Source: Apricaphanius iberus
Taxonomy: Eukaryota; Chordata; Actinopteri; Cyprinodontiformes; Aphaniidae
Assembly (NCBI GenBank): GCA_028564705.1
Contig: JAPXFQ010000385.1
Coordinates: 1,798,001-1,862,000, forward strand
DNA: 64,000 bases
Reading direction: 5' to 3'
The notes under the pieces are model-generated. The model did no database searches. It saw nothing but the letters and a program-made list of their open reading frames with translations, and was not told the origin of the DNA. Shown piece after piece: positions 1 through 15,200 of this stretch (position 1 is its first letter; each line of letters starts with the position of its first letter). The translations under genes and the position numbers were made by a program.

Positions 1-43
1 TTCGCCTCATGCGGCTTTTTTTGTTTTGTTGTTTGTCCTTTAG

Positions 44-3704
<3,661 letters not shown>

Positions 3705-6700
3705 AAGGTGAACCAGCCTTGAGTGAAAAACAGCAAAAGAACAAACAATCTCAAAACTCCTCACAGCATCCTGCTATAATAAACACAAACCGTATAGCAA
3801 ATGTTTCCATAAATATGATGACCAGCCATGTCCCAAGAATAACTTGATTGCTCCGTGAAAAACCCATCCATGGTCTGTTTTTGCAGTCATCTCCTCCAAC
3901 CTTGCATGGTGTGCTCCCTTTTGACCTTTAGAAGAGTTTATAAGGAAAACTAACCATGCAAACCCGATTGTTAACTTTCTTCTGCTGGACATCTGGGACT
4001 TGTTCTGATTAGTTTTGATGTACTTGTAGGAATAGGTTATCCGTAAAACTACCAGTTTCCTGTAAAAAAATATATATGTGGCCAGTTCCTCTTTTATCAT
4101 TAATAAAAATAGATCCCTGTAGTAAACCGAACCTTAACCACGTATTGCATCTGAAAGGCAAAGGGAAAGCATCAGACTGAATTCTTCTCAATGTAGACCT
4201 GTGTACAGTGGGGATGATAGCTTCATATACATCATACATATACTGTAAAATACCTCAGTTTGGATCTGCTTGATGCAGCATGAAATTATTCACTGTAGAA
4301 ACATCAGATGGCAAAGAGGAAAACTGCTGTTTCTCATTATTTTAGCTCAAACGTAGCATGAGAAAGGCTCTTTAAGGATAAGGGGATGTTCTACATGTGT
4401 TGTACCTTTAAGTAGTTCGTGAAAACTGGATTCATTGGCTCAACTAAGGCAACATGATTTACTGTAAGGAGAGATTACTTTTGTCGTTACCTTGCTTTTG
4501 GTATGTGTTTATTTCAAGCAGTCTATCAGAGGTTGTTTTTGTACGTTTTCTGCTCTGTTATTTATTTGTGACAACAGCACTGGAAGTTTTGTTGCATGGC
4601 ACTTTATTGTCTTCATTAAATTAATGTAGGATTTACTGTTTTATTTTAACCAAAGCACTGTTCTGTGTCATATTCTATTGTGCAGATGTGCCAGCAGGTG
4701 TGAATATTATTTTAAAATGCACTTTCTATGTTGAGAAATTGACCTTTATTCTCTAATATTAATAATTCAATTAAAGGATAAATCGTACACTCTTACTTAC
4801 ATAAAGATAAGAAACCAGAAAAGAATTGTCGTACCCCTGCACGATGGTGTGAAACAAGGATCATCGCAGGCTATAGCTTTTCACTCTGTCCTTTTACTTC
4901 TGTAAGTCTGCATGCCGATGTCCTCAGAGAGGTCCCCTCTTCATGGAACACAGACCTGATGTATGATTTCCCTTTTTTATTTTACCAACAAATAAATAAT
5001 TCCATAGATAAAATAAAGTAAAGCACTTATTGTTTCAGAGTTGCAAGACAGACTAAAATGACATATTCTTAGTTTAAACACATGGACCTTTGATTGGCTT
5101 GAAGTGAGTTGCACCGTATAGTGCCTCCTTTTCGTTATCCCGTTTTCTTTACTCTCTACCTCACAACCTGATATAGCAACACTAAAGCTAATTACAGGCT
5201 ATCAAATCCAAGCTTTCTTTTTGTTTTTGCTATTAATGTCATTGTAGTTTGGGGTATATATTGTTTAAGAGCCCCTAAACACTGTAAAGCTGTCAATGTT
5301 GCCTTTTGAACCGCATTGTAGCTTAAATATCTTAAATCTATTATAGATGGAGGCTTGTGGCAGAATGTGGGGCAGAATGATTAGCTGTCTGTAGCTATGA
5401 ATTGCAAGTCCAAATATTCTTTGTTTTAAGTGTTACCTCTCTGTATTGTACCAAGATGGCCCAAATTATTACTTTGAATTTTTCATGTTTCATGGTAACA
5501 GATGAACATAAAGCATATCTGGTTAAAGCTCTGGCCAGCGAACCAGTCAGCTACTTAAATGTACTTCTTGTTTCCCTTTTGTCCTGCCATGAGCAGAATG
5601 TGAGCAAATTTGACCTATAGTCTATAAACAAGTGGGTCTGTGTGCCACAGGTCAATCAACCTGTTGAGCAATGCAGCCTAATGCTTTGAAAGTCTAAGTC
5701 TGCCTGCTCGGGTTTTACAATATAACAAGATTCCAATGTACAAACATTATTCTGTCTGGAATAAAATTTTTGGGACATTTTGGTATAATCTTTTTGAATG
5801 TTTTTTGGTGTGACTAGGTGATAGATGAAAGTGATGGAAAGTTTTTATTTATTAAAAGTTGAAGACCATATGATGTTCTGTATACCCATTTTACACTTGT
5901 GCAATGTATCATGTAATTTCTCTATTTTAAATTGAAAATAATGATTCGTTTTCAATTCTATTGTCATAATCTTTTTACTTCCACAGACAAAGCCCCATCA
6001 CATTTCAATCAGTCATTTATCCAAGCAGACAGCTCGCATTGCTTCAAGTCCAAATAGTTCAAGACTTTCATTTTTAAAGTTCAGAGATGATTTTGAAACA
6101 GGAATTGTTTAAATGGCATATAAGTTTATTATTTGTTATCTGGCTTGCTTTATCTGTTATAGTTAAAGATCAAGCATGCTGGTTCTCTTTTTTTTATCTT
6201 TATCCTGTCCATCTCTCCTGCCTTACAGCTTGCTAATGACAACAGCTTTCCACTTCTGAAGTGCTACTTGTAAAGTATTGTCATTCATGATCCTTGTAAT
6301 GATTAACTGGAAACCTTCCTCTTGGATCTGTCTTGTATATAAATGGAGATTTCCGTGTTGGGTCTTTTCACACAGATGGTATTAACTCTTTTTTTTCTTC
6401 TGTGTATCATGATGGGGAAAAATGGTCTCTTGCTTTGTCAAGTTTCCCAGCAGAGTGAAGATAACTGATCAGGCATCTGTTTTGTACCTGTTTGCTAAAT
6501 CTTAATGAAATCTTCATGTTGGGATCGGAGGATCATCCAGGATTTTTTACTCTTGCTCGGAGTCATTTGACAGAAGCAGAGACAGATCTCAGCCTAAACA
6601 CAGTGGTCACGTTTATCTTTTTAGTGTTCTGGAGTTCTTTCTCATGTCTGTGGACACATAACAGCAATTGTCAAAGAAATAAAATAAGGCAAACAAATAA

Positions 6701-6715
6701 ATGTTGAAACCTATA
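3705..6715 (+). other. kif1a 3' UTR and downstream flank, no recognisable gene
   Basis: AT-rich sequence without convincing coding frames. Possible AATAAA-type signals occur near 5760 and 6679, so the 3' UTR could be long, as in mammalian KIF1A, but the true end cannot be set. Short frames here have no family signature and no matched splice sites. I see no ankyrin-repeat exon for the espin-like gene downstream. Confidence 0.5.
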
Positions 6716-6729
6716 TGATATCTGCGTGT

Positions 6730-6919
6730 GGTGTGTTTGTCAGCCAAGCGAATTTAGTGCAACAGAGAAAAGTCACATCAAACTTATTGCCCTTCAAAAT
6801 AGAAAGATGTCCAGCAGTGTTTTCATCTCAAAACTGGCAGAAACCAGTGGGATCCGGGTACATCCATTTACTGTCTGGCCAGAGGTGGCCTTCATGGAAG
6901 AGTTGCTGTCAAACAGTAC
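6730..6919 (+). mobile_element. Fragment of a Tc1-like transposase
   Basis: The frame reads SHIKLIALQNRK and then WPEVAFMEELL. This parallels the Tc1 copy at 9028-10530 (WPEVVFMEELQ), so both come from one family. Only the middle of the transposase remains. The fragment ends next to the hAT-like element that starts at 6928. Confidence 0.6.
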
Positions 6920-6927
6920 ATCTATAG

Positions 6928-8095
6928 CAGTGGCAGGCCGTGCATTTCATCTCTAGGCTTTCAGTGACGTCCTACATAGTCCAACCTAAATAATGCACCT
7001 CATAATACCATCAGTATGACACCACGGCTTCAATATCCATACAGAGTCCCACATACATCACAGGCTGGCCAAGTGGCACTCAATTTCCAGAGCTTTTAAA
7101 ATCAATAAGCTTGCATTCACTAAGATAACTAACTAACTAAGATACTGTCAAATAAAAAAAAAAAAAAAAGCCGATTTAAAAAATATTAGTCAACATAGTT
7201 TTACAAACTCGACAAAAGTATATAGAGCTTAGCAAGTTTGCACAACACGATACGCATTGTCGCCATTTCATAAAAGACACAAACGAGACGATAACAAAAC
7301 CAAAAATGCAATCCAGCGATCATCATGCAAGAGGGTAGGGTAGATCCCTATTTGGGTAGATCCCAGACAGGGCAACAGTCCATCGCAGGGAAACAAACAT
7401 ATTAAAAACACAAATAAAATGAACTTACGAACATTGATCTTCTCCACATCGCCTGCTTATCTGAAAATAAAATCAATCCGTCTCTTTTTTCCAAAAGACC
7501 TCAATGGTTCTGTACATTTTTTATGCCCAGCTCCATGATAAGTCCTGTCCCGGGGTTTTGCTTCTTCAAAAGTCAGTCTTGAAAATGGCTTGGCAATTAT
7601 ATCTCCTACTGAATCGATCTCTTCTCCCTCAGTCATTGTGGGTTAAAATACACCACCGGTAGCTCTCGGTAAGAAACCTAGCTAACAAATCTTTGAGTTT
7701 TGGTAGTCCAAATATTTTGCTCTAGTCCGCTTTTCAGGCTCTCATGGGTGCTTATCCAATCAGTAGACACGTACATGTATACTTAAGCATACCACCTTCT
7801 AGCAGACCTTGCTGTCTCAGACTTGAGAGCTAATTGGCTATCGCAACTGATGTTCGGGAGCCTGCTCTATGAGTTCTGAAGGCCTAGGCAGATTTTATAA
7901 AACCTGAATACACAACTAGCTGAAATATGATTGAGTGAAAACTGTACCTTAACATATAAGACTGGAAGCATCAAAACCAAGTGGATATCAGATGATTTAA
8001 AGAGAAAAAAAAAATAGGTAGAATAATTTTGTTAATTTTTTTTAACAAAACAATAAATACATGGTATTTTCTGAATGTGTTTAGGCCTGCCACTG
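6928..8095. mobile_element. hAT-like non-autonomous DNA transposon with perfect 8-bp target duplication
   Basis: The ends are CAGTGGCAGGCC and its inverted form GGCCTGCCACTG. Both sides carry the identical 8-mer ATCTATAG (6920-6927 and 8096-8103), the target-duplication length of hAT elements. The 1168-bp interior has no transposase frame, so the element depends on a relative. It contains an A-tract near 7145-7168. The intact duplication means the insertion boundaries have not been rearranged. Confidence 0.85.
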
Positions 8096-8885
8096 ATCTA
8101 TAGTATGTAGGACCTAAATGGCACCTGTAGAGACAGGTACAGGGAGAGAAACCTGAGAGGCAACGGCCCCTGGCTCTGTCCAGGGCCTCTTTGTGTCAAC
8201 CCCGATATTCTTACCTCTGTTAATTGGACTTTAGTGATACTGTGTTGCAGGAGAAAACCTGGTGATAATGCAATCAATAATGGAAATCCTGCAGAGAGGC
8301 AGTCACACAAAGGCTGGCACATGCCACAAACTGGTACGGCACAGACATTAGAAGAACCATTACCTATTAACAGGGTTACGCTGTCTATACAAACACAATT
8401 ATTTAGATATATTTGTTATATAAGACATGATGTTTGACAAACTCAAAACAATGAAAATTAAATATATGCTGTATATATTATTGAAAAATGACACTCAATA
8501 TTTAGATTAATTACATACAAATCAATTAATTACATACAAATCAATCTTCACTTCTTTTTTCAGCTGGTCAAACACCATGAGTTATATAAATAATTGTGAT
8601 TGCATGGACAGCAGAACTCTTTTAATAGCTAATGGTTCTTCTCGTGTCTGTTACATACCAGTTTGTGGCATGTACCAGCCCTTGTGTGACTGCCTTGCCA
8701 CAGGATTTCTATTATTGATTGCATTATCACCATGTTCTCTGCTGCAACACAGTATCACCAAAGTCCAATTAACAGGTAAGAATATCGGGCTTGACACAAA
8801 AAGAGCCAGGGGGCGTTGCTTCTCATGTTTCTCTCCCTGTATCTGTCTCTACAGTTGCCATGTAGGCTTAAATACTATAGAAGTT
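8096..8885. mobile_element. Foldback element with about 240-bp inverted arms
   Basis: Arm 1 (about 8098-8345) is the reverse complement of arm 2 (about 8635-8880), with an estimated 85-90% identity. Both arms end in CTATAGTAT-type sequence, and an AT-rich spacer of about 290 bp separates them. One strand of each arm reads QPLCDCL, then LLIALSP, LLQHSITKVQLT, giving mirror-image short frames that should not be taken for genes. The left end coincides with the hAT target duplication, so the hAT element landed at its edge. Confidence 0.75.
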
Positions 8886-9027
8886 TAGATATAAAAACTG
8901 GTAAATCAGATCTGGTAGGAAAAAATGGTCTGAGGCTAGTTGAGGAAAAAAATTGTGATGACAATCAAAGAGAGAAAAAATGGAGGGAAAGAAAAATAAT
9001 AATCGAACTGACTCATTTATCTTCATA

Positions 9028-10530
9028 CAGTGTTTTGCAAAAGATTTAGGCAGGTGTGAAAAATGCAGAAAACAAATAAATATAAAAAATTATTTTACGA
9101 GTTTATTTTGATCAACTAACAAAATGCAAGGTGAGAAAGCAAAGTCAAATCAATATTTGGTGTTATTAAGTTTAACCTTCAAACCACCATTAATTCTTAT
9201 GGGAACACGTGAACAAAACTCAGGGATTTTGTAGGATTACAGTCGGGTGAATGATCAACCAATTATACCAAACAGCTGCTAATGATCCTCAATGTCACAC
9301 ATAGGTTGAAATACGGTCATTAACTGAAACAGAAACAGCTGTGTAGGAGGCATAAAACTGGATGAGGAACAGCCAAACGCTGCTACCAGGTTGAAGTTGT
9401 GGAAGATAGTTTAATGTCATGGCCAAATTGGGCACAGCATCAAGACTAACGGTAGTTATACTGGGTCAGCAAGGTCTCTCCCATACAAAGATTTCAATGC
9501 AGGCTGGGTTTCAAGATGTGCTGTTCACATTTGTTTTTTTGGAAAAGCACGTTGAAATGGGTAACACTCATGATCATAGACGTAGTAGTTGGCCAAAGGA
9601 ACTTCCCTCCGAAATCGAAAAATATCCAGCAGTGGCATCAGCTCAGAACACTCTGAAACCAGTGGGACCCAGGTATACCCATGTGCTGTCCGGAAAGGTT
9701 TGGCCAGAAGTGGTCTTCATGGAAGAGTTGCAGCCAAAAACCAATTCCTTTGATGTGGAAGCAAGGCCGAGTGATTCAAGTATGCACACAAACATTGGAA
9801 CTGGGATGCAAAAAAAAAGGCTTACGGCGCCCTGGACTAATTATTCACAATTTGAAATATTTGGCTGTAACAGAAGGCAGCATGTTTGTCAAAAGGCTGG
9901 AGAGTGGTACAATAGTGTCTGCAGGCAACAGTGAAGCACGGTGAAGGTTACTTAAACATTTGGGGCTGCATTTGTGCAAAAGGAATTGGAGATTTGATCA
10001 GGATTGATGGTGTTCTAAATGCTAAGAAATACAGGCCGTTACCCATCCATCATGCAATACCATGAGGAAGGCATATGATTGGCCCCAAATTTATTCTGCT
10101 CCAGGAAAACAACCCCGAACATATAGCCAAAGTCATTAAGAACTATCTTCAGCATAAAGAACAGCAAAAAGTCCTGGAAGTGATAGTATGAAACCCACAG
10201 AGCTCTAATCTCAACATCATTGTGTGTTTGGGATTACATAAAGACACAGAAGGATATGAGGAAGATTACATCCACAGAGGATCTTTGGTTAGTTCTTCAA
10301 GATGTTTGGAACAACCTACCAGCCGAGGTCCTTCAGAATCTGTTTGCAAGTATACCTAAAATACTTTATGCTGGTTTGAATACAAAGGATGGTCATACCA
10401 AAAACTGATTTGAATTGGATTTCTCTTTTGTTCATTAACTGCATCTTGTTGATTGATTAAAAGAAATTATTAACACTTACGTTTAACAAACAAGTATTCT
10501 TTGTTTACAAAAATGTTCACACCTTAATAA
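9028..10530 (+). pseudogene. Broken Tc1-like transposon with decayed transposase
   Basis: The left end CAGTGTTTTGCAAAAGATTT is a familiar fish Tc1 terminus. Downstream frames give pieces of a DD34E transposase in order: an N-terminal part, WPEVVFMEELQ, VKHGEGYLNIWGC, FILLQENNPEHIAKVIKNY, LNII and VWDYIKTQKDMRK, then VLQDVWNNLPAEVLQNLF. Several frameshifts and stops separate them, so it is inactive. The acidic residue of the second catalytic motif appears as N (ENNPEH) where Tc1 transposases usually have DNDPKH. The right terminal repeat is not found, and the end is set where similarity fades. Confidence 0.85.
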
Positions 10531-12190
10531 ATACATTAGGAACTTTGCTATGAACAGACTGTCACAAAGACACAATTTGTATTTAACTCTTTTGCTGAAT
10601 ATCTGAACAATTCCAGAAATATCACAGTTTGACTCCCCCACCGCTGTATTTTAGTGTGAACAGTGTGATTCTCAAAGTATAAGGACTGGACAGCATGTTT
10701 ACAAAAAAACCAAACACATTAAAGTCCTAAAAAAACTTGGACTTTTTAGGTAATTGTTTTAACATCAGTTGGTTGGTACAATAAACGGCCATGTTATTTG
10801 GTCTAAACCAAGGATTAAATAGAAAAAGGGATCAGATAGAAAATATAATTATAAAACAAATGTTTGCATTTAATACTCAATTTCTAATAATGCACTGCTA
10901 TAAGTTCACTACTATTACCGCCCTCAAAATGGTGCCTATAACTCTTTCTCTAACTCTTTATAACTACCAGTAGGGGTCACCAAATTGACACAAACCATCT
11001 GCAAGTGTTTGGAAGGATATACTAAGGGGTTTGCTGCAGGACACGATAATCAAGCAGAACTTACAGAATGACTGTTAATCTGTACCCTATACACGCACAC
11101 ACACTCACACACCTGATCATGTGTGTTTGGAACTCTACAGTGGTTTGTCCCTCACATACATTCACAGAGCTACCGTTTCTATACTTCCAGGATCAAGTCA
11201 TCCTATCCCACTGCTTTAATTATGCACACTCAGAAGGCCCCCTGTCTGAGGTTTGGGTCCAGTTGGTGCTGCTCATTGCCTTTATTGGTTATTGGCATCT
11301 ACTAGGAAAAGAGCGGGACATTTATGTGTTCTCCATTTGTAAGCCGAATGTTTCTCTCATTTAAGTTTTGAATGGTGTTGGCGTCTTCATTACACTGCGG
11401 GAGAGCATAATGTAAGTGAAATTTTGCATATAGTTACTGATTTTATGTTTATATAATATTAATTAACTTTGACAAAAAAATGATTTACATTTTGAAACAA
11501 TTTAAAATGGCACTTTTCCTTATATATGATGAAGCGAAAATGAGCAGTTTTCTTTAATTGATGAGGTTACTATAATAATGTATAATGTATAGACATTATG
11601 TGAAGCAGTAGCAATACATGCATTGAAAGCAGCAATTTAGGTCTGTGTTAACATACATCGCAGAGGTACATTGTACATCTACTGTCCAGTCTCCAGTTTC
11701 ACCACTTCCTGTCCCAGTTTCAAGCACTACAGGCTGTAGCCCATGTCTTTACATTAACTTACTGTGTGTTCGCCATTAGGCAGCATTACTCTAGCTGATT
11801 GCTTTAGAAATGCTCACGGCTGTGAGCTGTGTTACATTTCTGGAGCATTGGGGGGTACTTTGCCTGTTATAGTGGTCTCCTCTGTCTTTCAGAAAGAGGG
11901 TCTGCTGTTTTGTGGAGCTGCCAGAGTGTGAAATTGGAGAATAAGGATGGAGAACAACAAGGTGAAAATTGATCTGAAATAAAATGAATCTTAGAGGAGG
12001 AGGAAGAACATGTTAAAAATAGGGTTGTATATAGTTGCATTTGATGTAGACACAAATCGCTTGGTTGCATTGGAAAAAAACCCCACACAACTCAGCTAAC
12101 GTAGCGTTATAAAAAAAGGTTTCAAAACCAGAGGATTGAAGATGCTTATCATAGACAAACTAAATAAACTGCAACTTTTTAGGTAACAAC
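10531..12190. other. AT-rich gap before the espin-like gene, no gene recognised
   Basis: A 98-codon frame at 11068-11364 ending VLLIAFIGYWHLLGKERDIY is hydrophobic at its C-terminus but has no recognised family, no clear splice partners and no ankyrin signature. I treat the region as non-coding. Confidence 0.4.
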
Positions 12191-12244
12191 TTGTATTTAA
12201 ATTGGGTGAGCTGTTCTTTAGAGCATTGCTCATCCCCACTGTGC

Positions 12245-15200
12245 ATGTCTCCCCAGCAGCCAGTGAAGGAGGTTCTCCCCCTGCCTCGCCACCCCACCCC
12301 ACTTCCTGTGACCTCCATCTCAGTAACCCCTGCTGCCTCTTCAAAAAAACAAACTACCGATTCTATCCAGCATGTTCAATTGGCCTCCTCAGGTAATCAG
12401 AACAGAGATGGGTCTTTTTAGATTTCTGTCAGATTACAACTAAAAGTATCAGTCTATTTTTTATTTCTTTAGATATTGTGTGACAAACCCACCAAAAGAA
12501 GTGAATAAATAATGATACAAAATTAATTTATTTTTCTCTTTACAAAAACATCTGCAAAATGTTGCATGTTCATAAATTAAACCATATTTACTCTAATGTC
12601 TCTAAATAGATCTTTTAACACCAATCCTTTTTCCAAATGTGCCTAAATTAACCTAATTAAAATTAATATATTTAGTATATTAGAATATTAATTATCTCTG
12701 TCAAGGACTCAAGATTTCTTCCTCGTTTTTTAAGAGATTATCAGAGAACAGAAAGCATTATGATGACCGGGGAATACATGTCTTTGTTGAACAGGGAATG
12801 GTTCAACAAAAAAAAGACTATGTTACATTTGCAATCATTCCAATAAATGGTGAGCCACTTAAGGTTGGACAAGGCAAGTATTACTCAAAGAAGAAGCCAA
12901 GAGATCCTCTCCATCCTCTGGTGGAGTTTTACAGAGACCCACAGTGCAGGTTGGAGAATCTGTCAGCAGGGGAACAATAAGCCCTGCTTCCAGATTTTGA
13001 TAGAATGGTGGGAAGAAATAATCCATTTTTGAAAGTGAACTAAAAGGAAGATGAAACAAAAACAAGTACACTTTGGCCCACAAGCAAATATTTGCATGTG
13101 ATGGAAAACTGACATAGCATAACATCCTGAGCACAGTTTCCTCTTGATGAAACATGGTAGTGGCAGCATCATGCTAAGGGACCCCTTTTCTTCTACAGTG
13201 AAGCTGTTTAGAGTTAATGGAAATATGGCTAGAGATAAATACACAGTAATTATATAAAGAAACCAGTTAGAGACAACAAAACTTCAGATATAGTGCAAAG
13301 GATCACCGCCCACACATGGAAAACTCTAGAGGGCATTGATACTCTTGCAAGTCACTGAATTTGCATAAAATTCTCATTTCACACATGTCATGATTTGACA
13401 TGCTAAGATTATTTCTTTGAAAATCTCAAAAATAAGTCAATAGGCGTAGCAGAGAAGCGACAAAATCTGTTGTTTTTAGCATAACAACACAACATAAAAA
13501 TAGATTTGCAGAAATGTCTTTAGATTTTAAATTAAAAGATGCAAGGTAATCTCTGCTATATATTTTTTAAACCTTTGGGTTTGACCTTTCACCTTTTTTG
13601 TATTTGTTTACAGTGGTGACATCCTTCAGTCACCTGAGGCCTCCAGAGAGAGACCTCACGTCGATGTCTCAGATGAAGCCTATTAAATCGTGGAAGCATG
13701 CCGGTTTAACTGCAGTCTTCACTGGGCAAACTGTGAGTCATGTGGCGCAGTTTAGCAGATGAACACTACACCCTCCTAAAAGTTCAAACTATTCTGATAA
13801 AAATATTCACTTGCCAGAAAAATCAACTGACATATTTACAAAGAAAGAAACAAAGGGTCCAGCATATGATTTGAGTATTAAAAGCTTTTAACAAAAACAC
13901 TAATCTCTAAAAGCTTTAAACTAATAAAAGGCACCTGAAAGAAAAGGAAATCAGATGAAAAAACTACAGCTTGTCAAAATTTTCAAAGTTGCTGTGCAAA
14001 TAATAAAAACCTATAGCTACAGATTGATGCTACAGCAAACAAAGCGTCATTATCTGGGTTACAGCAAGGCAGGCTAGATATAAAATATCCGGAATGAGAT
14101 CAATGAAATTTGTCATGTCAAGTAGTGTTAAAAGCAGTTCATGCAAAAATGGCAGTATGTATTGAATGTTTAGGGTTTTCTTTTTGATGATTATGCCAAT
14201 AGTATTTGATGTTGAAACAATGAGGGATGTAAATCTTTAAAAAAATGCTACAGAAAAATAGCAGTCTTCTGTCAGTAACAACTTCCATACAAGAGAGTGC
14301 TTTTGTCAGTGCAGTCTAAAAACAGTTCTAGTATGGTGTGTTCACTTAAAAGCAAAACAAAATAATCAAAAACGGATTTCAACAGACCAATTGTTGGTGA
14401 GGGCTAAATATCTTCTGATTGATTCCAGTCACCAGCCGAATTCTCTCTATATATCTCAGGTCATGAATTAGCATAAATTGTCAGACACTTACAGCGTAGA
14501 ATGGTCTTTGCTCTCACTAATTTCCATCCATCCATCCATCCATCCATCCATACCAGCCCATCCCTTGCAGGGTTGTGGGGTTAAGCGGGGCTGGGGCGTG
14601 GTCAACGGTCATTAGGCAAGTGACGAGTTGTGGCCCTGGGTAGGTGGCCCTGGATTGCATCTAAGGACAAATAAACAGTCAGGTTTTTGTTCTTTGGGAG
14701 GAAGCCAGAGTACCTGGAGAGATCCCATGCACAGGGGGAACATGCAAACTACATGCAGACCCAAGGCTCTTATTTGAACCCAAGACCTTCTTCCCACTGT
14801 ACCAACATGCAGCCCTATAAGAAAATCATGATAACAATTAGTTGGAATAATTGGTTGGAGATTGCATAAATAGGACACAACCTCCAGTCAATTGTTCGAT
14901 GCAATCTGCTGTATTTCCTTAAATAGAAAACTTTTAAACTGATTTGAATGTTTGTATGATTGTATTGAACATACTTTTCTTGTAAAGTGCCTTGAGATGA
15001 CATCTGTTTTGAATTTGGACTATATAAATGAACTGAACCGAAATTGAAATAAATTTATATACCAAATGCCATGAAAACATTAGACTAAAATAATTATGGG
15101 GGGTTTTGGTTGTATTTCTCATCGTGTCTTAACATAATGGGTAAATATCCAGAAATGATCCAGTGGTGTAACTTTGTCTTATGTTATTAAACATGAACAG

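Noticed and set aside
8577..8888. 103-codon + strand frame
   Set aside because: It is one arm of the foldback repeat, mirrored by the minus-strand frame at 8098-8322.
11068..11364. 98-codon + strand frame upstream of the espin-like gene
   Set aside because: Considered as an ankyrin or 5' exon; it contains no ankyrin signature and no phase-matched donor into 12257.
14522..14552. CRISPR-like short repeats
   Set aside because: A CATC microsatellite in a eukaryotic SINE tail, with no spacers.
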